18,798 nt of DNA from Burkholderiales bacterium (GTDB lineage Bacteria; Pseudomonadota; Gammaproteobacteria; Burkholderiales; Burkholderiaceae_C), in the NCBI GenBank assembly GCA_947450745.1, contig CANFYD010000012.1, positions 1 to 18,798 of the forward strand, written 5' to 3'. Under the pieces are notes generated by a model. That model had not been told where the DNA came from. It ran no database searches and saw nothing but the letters and a program-made list of their open reading frames with translations. The position numbers were made by a program, and so were the translations under genes. Shown here in pieces: positions 16,889 through 18,798 of the stretch; the stretch's first letter is position 1, and each line of letters starts with the position of its first letter.

Positions 16889-17569
16889 ATGGAATTCAAC
16901 GAACTGTTTGTGCTGCGATGGGTCCATATCGTCTGCATGGTGTATTGGCTCGGCGGCGAGTGGGGCATCTTCAATACCTCGGTCTACATCGTCAACCGCA
17001 AGCTGCCGATGGATGAGCGCCGCCGCCACATGGAGACGGCCTACCGCATCGACATCCTGGCCCGCTCGGGCATCATCTTGCTGCTGCCGCTGGGCCTGCA
17101 CATGGGCACGATCTGGGGCACCCAGCCGTTTGCCGGCCCCTGGCTGGTCGGCATGTGGATACTGGCTGCTGGCTGGTTGGGCCTGTGCGTGTCGGCATTT
17201 TTCTACCGTGAGACCGACACCGGCATCCGCCTGACCATGCTGGATGAAAAGATCCGCTTCGTCATCATCCCGCTGCTGGCCATCTGCGCCATCAGCTCGC
17301 TGCTCGGTCATGGGCCCTTCAATGCCGGCGTCGGTCAGAAGTGGTTCTCGGTCAAGATCCTGATGTACTCGGGTGCACTGGTGATCGGCCTGTACCTGCG
17401 CTTCGTCATGCGTGAATGGACCATGATGTTCCGCGAGCTGGCCAAGGGCCCGAACGCACCGGTCGAGGCCAAGCTGGAGCGCTCACTGCGCCAGAGCCGC
17501 ATCGTGGCTTACTGCTACTGGGTGCTGATCCTCACCGTGGCCTTCATGGGCGCGGTCAAGCCCTTCTGA
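16889..17569 (+). CDS. Six-helix inner-membrane protein, CopD/HemJ-like pattern
   Basis: A 226-residue integral membrane protein with predicted helices at about 7-30, 57-77, 85-105, 122-140, 153-174 and 204-223. The first helix begins RWVHIVCMVYWLGG. This arginine-tryptophan-histidine start followed by a WxGG turn resembles CopD, HemJ and the membrane domain of PuuD-type proteins, several of which bind haem. Histidines at H13, H71 and H141 near membrane segments are candidate ligands. A strong ribosome site (AAGGAAGA) precedes the ATG. Its position beside an exported molybdoenzyme lacking its iron-sulphur partner makes a role in membrane electron transfer possible, but this is inference. No transporter signature was seen. 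A perfect hairpin follows the stop by eight bases. Confidence 0.75.
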   Translation: MEFNELFVLRWVHIVCMVYWLGGEWGIFNTSVYIVNRKLPMDERRRHMETAYRIDILARSGIILLLPLGLHMGTIWGTQPFAGPWLVGMWILAAGWLGLCVSAFFYRETDTGIRLTMLDEKIRFVIIPLLAICAISSLLGHGPFNAGVGQKWFSVKILMYSGALVIGLYLRFVMREWTMMFRELAKGPNAPVEAKLERSLRQSRIVAYCYWVLILTVAFMGAVKPF

Positions 17570-17577
17570 TCACCGCC

Positions 17578-17603
17578 CGTCGGACGATTGAGGTCGTCCG
17601 ACG
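17578..17603 (+). terminator. Perfect 10-bp stem hairpin between the membrane-protein gene and the next gene
   Basis: CGTCGGACGA and its exact reverse complement are separated by a 6-base loop (TTGAGG). No T-run follows (next bases are CCGCCCC), so it is not a standard intrinsic terminator. It could attenuate read-through, protect the 3' end of the upstream mRNA, or be an operator for a dimeric regulator. Confidence 0.5.
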
Positions 17604-17669
17604 CCGCCCCGGGTAAGGTCAAGCAGGCCACTCGGGGCCGCTCCTTTTCTTCTTTTGAAACTGACGCAG

Positions 17670-18386
17670 ATGAAACATACAACCTTGCGCGGCACGATCC
17701 GCTACACCAGCAACAAGCCCGAGCGGCTCGGCCAGGAACGCGGCCGCGAATACTGGATCGCCACCACCCAGGCCGACGGCAACTTCGTCCTGCATGCCCA
17801 TTGCGAGATCGACGACGAACCTAACGTCATCCGCGACGTGACGCTGGCGCTGGACCACGAGGGCTATCCGATCGACTGTTCGGTGCGCCTGACCGTGGGC
17901 GACAAGTTCGAAGGCACGGGCCTGATGCGCATGGCCCCGACTTACGCCGAATGCGAGACCTTCAACCGCCGCGATGGCCGCATCACCCAGCGCATCGACG
18001 TGCCCGAGCGCATCCGCTGGCTCGGCTGCCACCCGATCAGCACGGACTCGATCTGCCTGCGTGCCTATGACCTGAGCAAGGGCCCGGGCCGTCAGTTCTT
18101 CCCGAACATGATGGTGACCTCACCCGACCACCGCGGTGCCACTGGCCCGATGCTGTTCGCGCTGGGTTTCGGCCTGGAATTCGTCGGCCGCGAGCACATC
18201 TCCGTGGCGGCAGGCAGCTTCAATGCGCTGCACTTCCGCTATGTCGATTCGGCCGGGCAACTGCCGGTGGAGCATCCGCCGTATGACGTCTGGTGCACCG
18301 AAGATGAGTACATCTTTCTGAAGGGCGCGGTCGGTGGCTATATGCAGACCTATTACGAGCTGACCGAGCTGGTGCGCAACAGCTGA
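17670..18386 (+). CDS. Uncharacterised 238-residue protein of the cluster
   Basis: Not recognised. The protein is soluble, has no signal peptide or membrane segment, and is rich in predicted beta strands. Two similar-looking halves begin around residues 25 (YWIATTQADGNFVLHAHCE) and 165 (EFVGREHISVAAGSFNALHFRY), hinting at a duplicated beta-barrel, though no formal repeat is shown. Cys and His are few and do not form an obvious metal site. The ATG at 17670 is preferred; an in-frame TTG five codons earlier is possible, and neither has a strong Shine-Dalgarno. It lies 100 bp after the membrane protein with a perfect hairpin between, so it may be expressed at a different level. A hairpin follows its stop. 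Confidence 0.65.
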   Translation: MKHTTLRGTIRYTSNKPERLGQERGREYWIATTQADGNFVLHAHCEIDDEPNVIRDVTLALDHEGYPIDCSVRLTVGDKFEGTGLMRMAPTYAECETFNRRDGRITQRIDVPERIRWLGCHPISTDSICLRAYDLSKGPGRQFFPNMMVTSPDHRGATGPMLFALGFGLEFVGREHISVAAGSFNALHFRYVDSAGQLPVEHPPYDVWCTEDEYIFLKGAVGGYMQTYYELTELVRNS

Positions 18387-18397
18387 TTGAAATTCTC

Positions 18398-18422
18398 GGG
18401 CTGCCACCGTCGGCGGCAGCCC
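18398..18422. terminator. Hairpin between convergent genes
   Basis: GGGCTGCC and GGCAGCCC form an 8-bp stem with a 9-base loop, 12 bases after the stop of the 238-residue gene and just before the end of the convergent amidohydrolase remnant. It has no T-run on either side. The position suggests a shared bidirectional terminator. Confidence 0.5.
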
Positions 18423-18434
18423 CGCTCTGATCCC

Positions 18435-18649
18435 TCAGAGCTTGTACAGCTTGGCCGCGTTGTCATGCAGCGGCTTGCGCAGCGCGACCGGCTTCAGCCC
18501 CAAGGCCTCGATATCGGCACGGGTCTGTTCGAACGGCAGGACTGGGAAGTCGGTGCCGAACAAGACCTTGTCTTGCCCGAGCCGGCCAGGCCACTGAAGC
18601 GGTCCGGGTATTTCTGCACCGCATCGACCACCAACTCGTAGGGCACCTG
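18435..18649 (-). pseudogene. Amidohydrolase (Amidohydro_2-like) remnant, doubly broken
   Basis: Two pieces of one metal-dependent hydrolase family are seen on the minus strand in different frames. The C-terminal piece (about 18435-18590) has DKVLFGTDFPVLPF, whose Asp is a metal ligand in the family, and ends HDNAAKLYKL. The other piece (about 18590-18649) reads VPYELVVDAVQKYPDRFSGL, which belongs roughly 150 residues earlier in such proteins. An internal deletion with a frame change would join them. Immediately upstream of this piece, an in-frame TAG at 18650-18652 and unrelated sequence show a second break that removed the N-terminal part. An intact enzyme would be about 280-350 residues. 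Sequencing error alone cannot explain the missing middle. Confidence 0.75.
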
Positions 18650-18798
18650 CTAGGAGTCTGCGCGGCAGAAGGATCGGCGGCTGCAAGGCGGCCGCAGCGG
18701 TCCATTTTTCACCGTCTTTTCGCCCCATAGCGGAGCTATGAAGCTTCAAATCCGGCAAAAACTGTCCTCGCTGGGGCCACCTTTCGCTATCGCCGCCT
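18650..18798. other. Unexplained right-edge sequence, possible mobile-element end
   Basis: From the break in the amidohydrolase remnant to the window edge no gene is visible. The stretch contains T-runs and a near-palindrome CATAGC-GGA-GCTATG at 18727-18741, and ends with GGGGCCACCTTTCG, a style of sequence I associate with ends of some insertion sequences (IS21-like). That association is weak recall. No transposase coding is seen within the window. Confidence 0.3.

Noticed and set aside
15788..17311. 507-codon minus-strand frame opposite the cupin and membrane genes
   Set aside because: It spans two plus-strand genes that each have ribosome sites and coherent protein features.

Overview
The window is GC-rich and densely coded on both strands, with strong wobble-position GC. 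Gene content (a tandem-fused UvrA, a malonyl-CoA synthetase followed by two small cysteine-rich genes, and a hydantoinase plus Tat-exported molybdoenzyme cluster) suggests a betaproteobacterium, most likely Burkholderiales. That assignment rests on protein resemblance recalled from memory, not on a search.

Left part (1-4745, minus strand): most of a very large uvrA whose product is two UvrA units fused head to tail. The gene runs off the left edge. A 392-bp non-coding gap separates it from divergent plus-strand genes: a single-domain CheY-like response regulator (5138-5638), malonyl-CoA synthetase matB (5692-7224), a Cys-rich CWC-type protein that overlaps matB by 4 bp (7221-7508), and a 57-residue Cys-rich protein (7548-7721).

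Right part (7905-18649): a catabolic-looking cluster on the plus strand. hyuA-like and hyuB-like ATP-dependent hydantoinase/oxoprolinase/carboxylase subunits are followed, with a 4-bp overlap, by a Tat-exported xanthine-dehydrogenase-family molybdopterin subunit of IorB type. Then come a quinone-oxidoreductase-like MDR enzyme, a broken acyl-CoA ligase fused by an apparent deletion to the tail of an unknown gene, a bicupin with a histidine-rich tail, a six-helix membrane protein and an unrecognised 238-residue protein. A convergent, doubly broken amidohydrolase remnant closes the cluster at the right edge, beside 149 bp of unexplained sequence that could be the end of a mobile element.

How the genes could work together (inference): a molybdenum hydroxylase makes a lactam from an N-heterocycle, HyuAB opens it with ATP, and the MDR enzyme, the ligase and the amidohydrolase process the product. 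The alternative is that HyuAB is a ketone carboxylase of the acetophenone-carboxylase kind feeding the ligase. Both the ligase and the amidohydrolase are visibly broken, so this copy of the pathway may be decaying, or its missing steps may be supplied elsewhere. No tRNA, rRNA, CRISPR array or intact transposase gene was seen.
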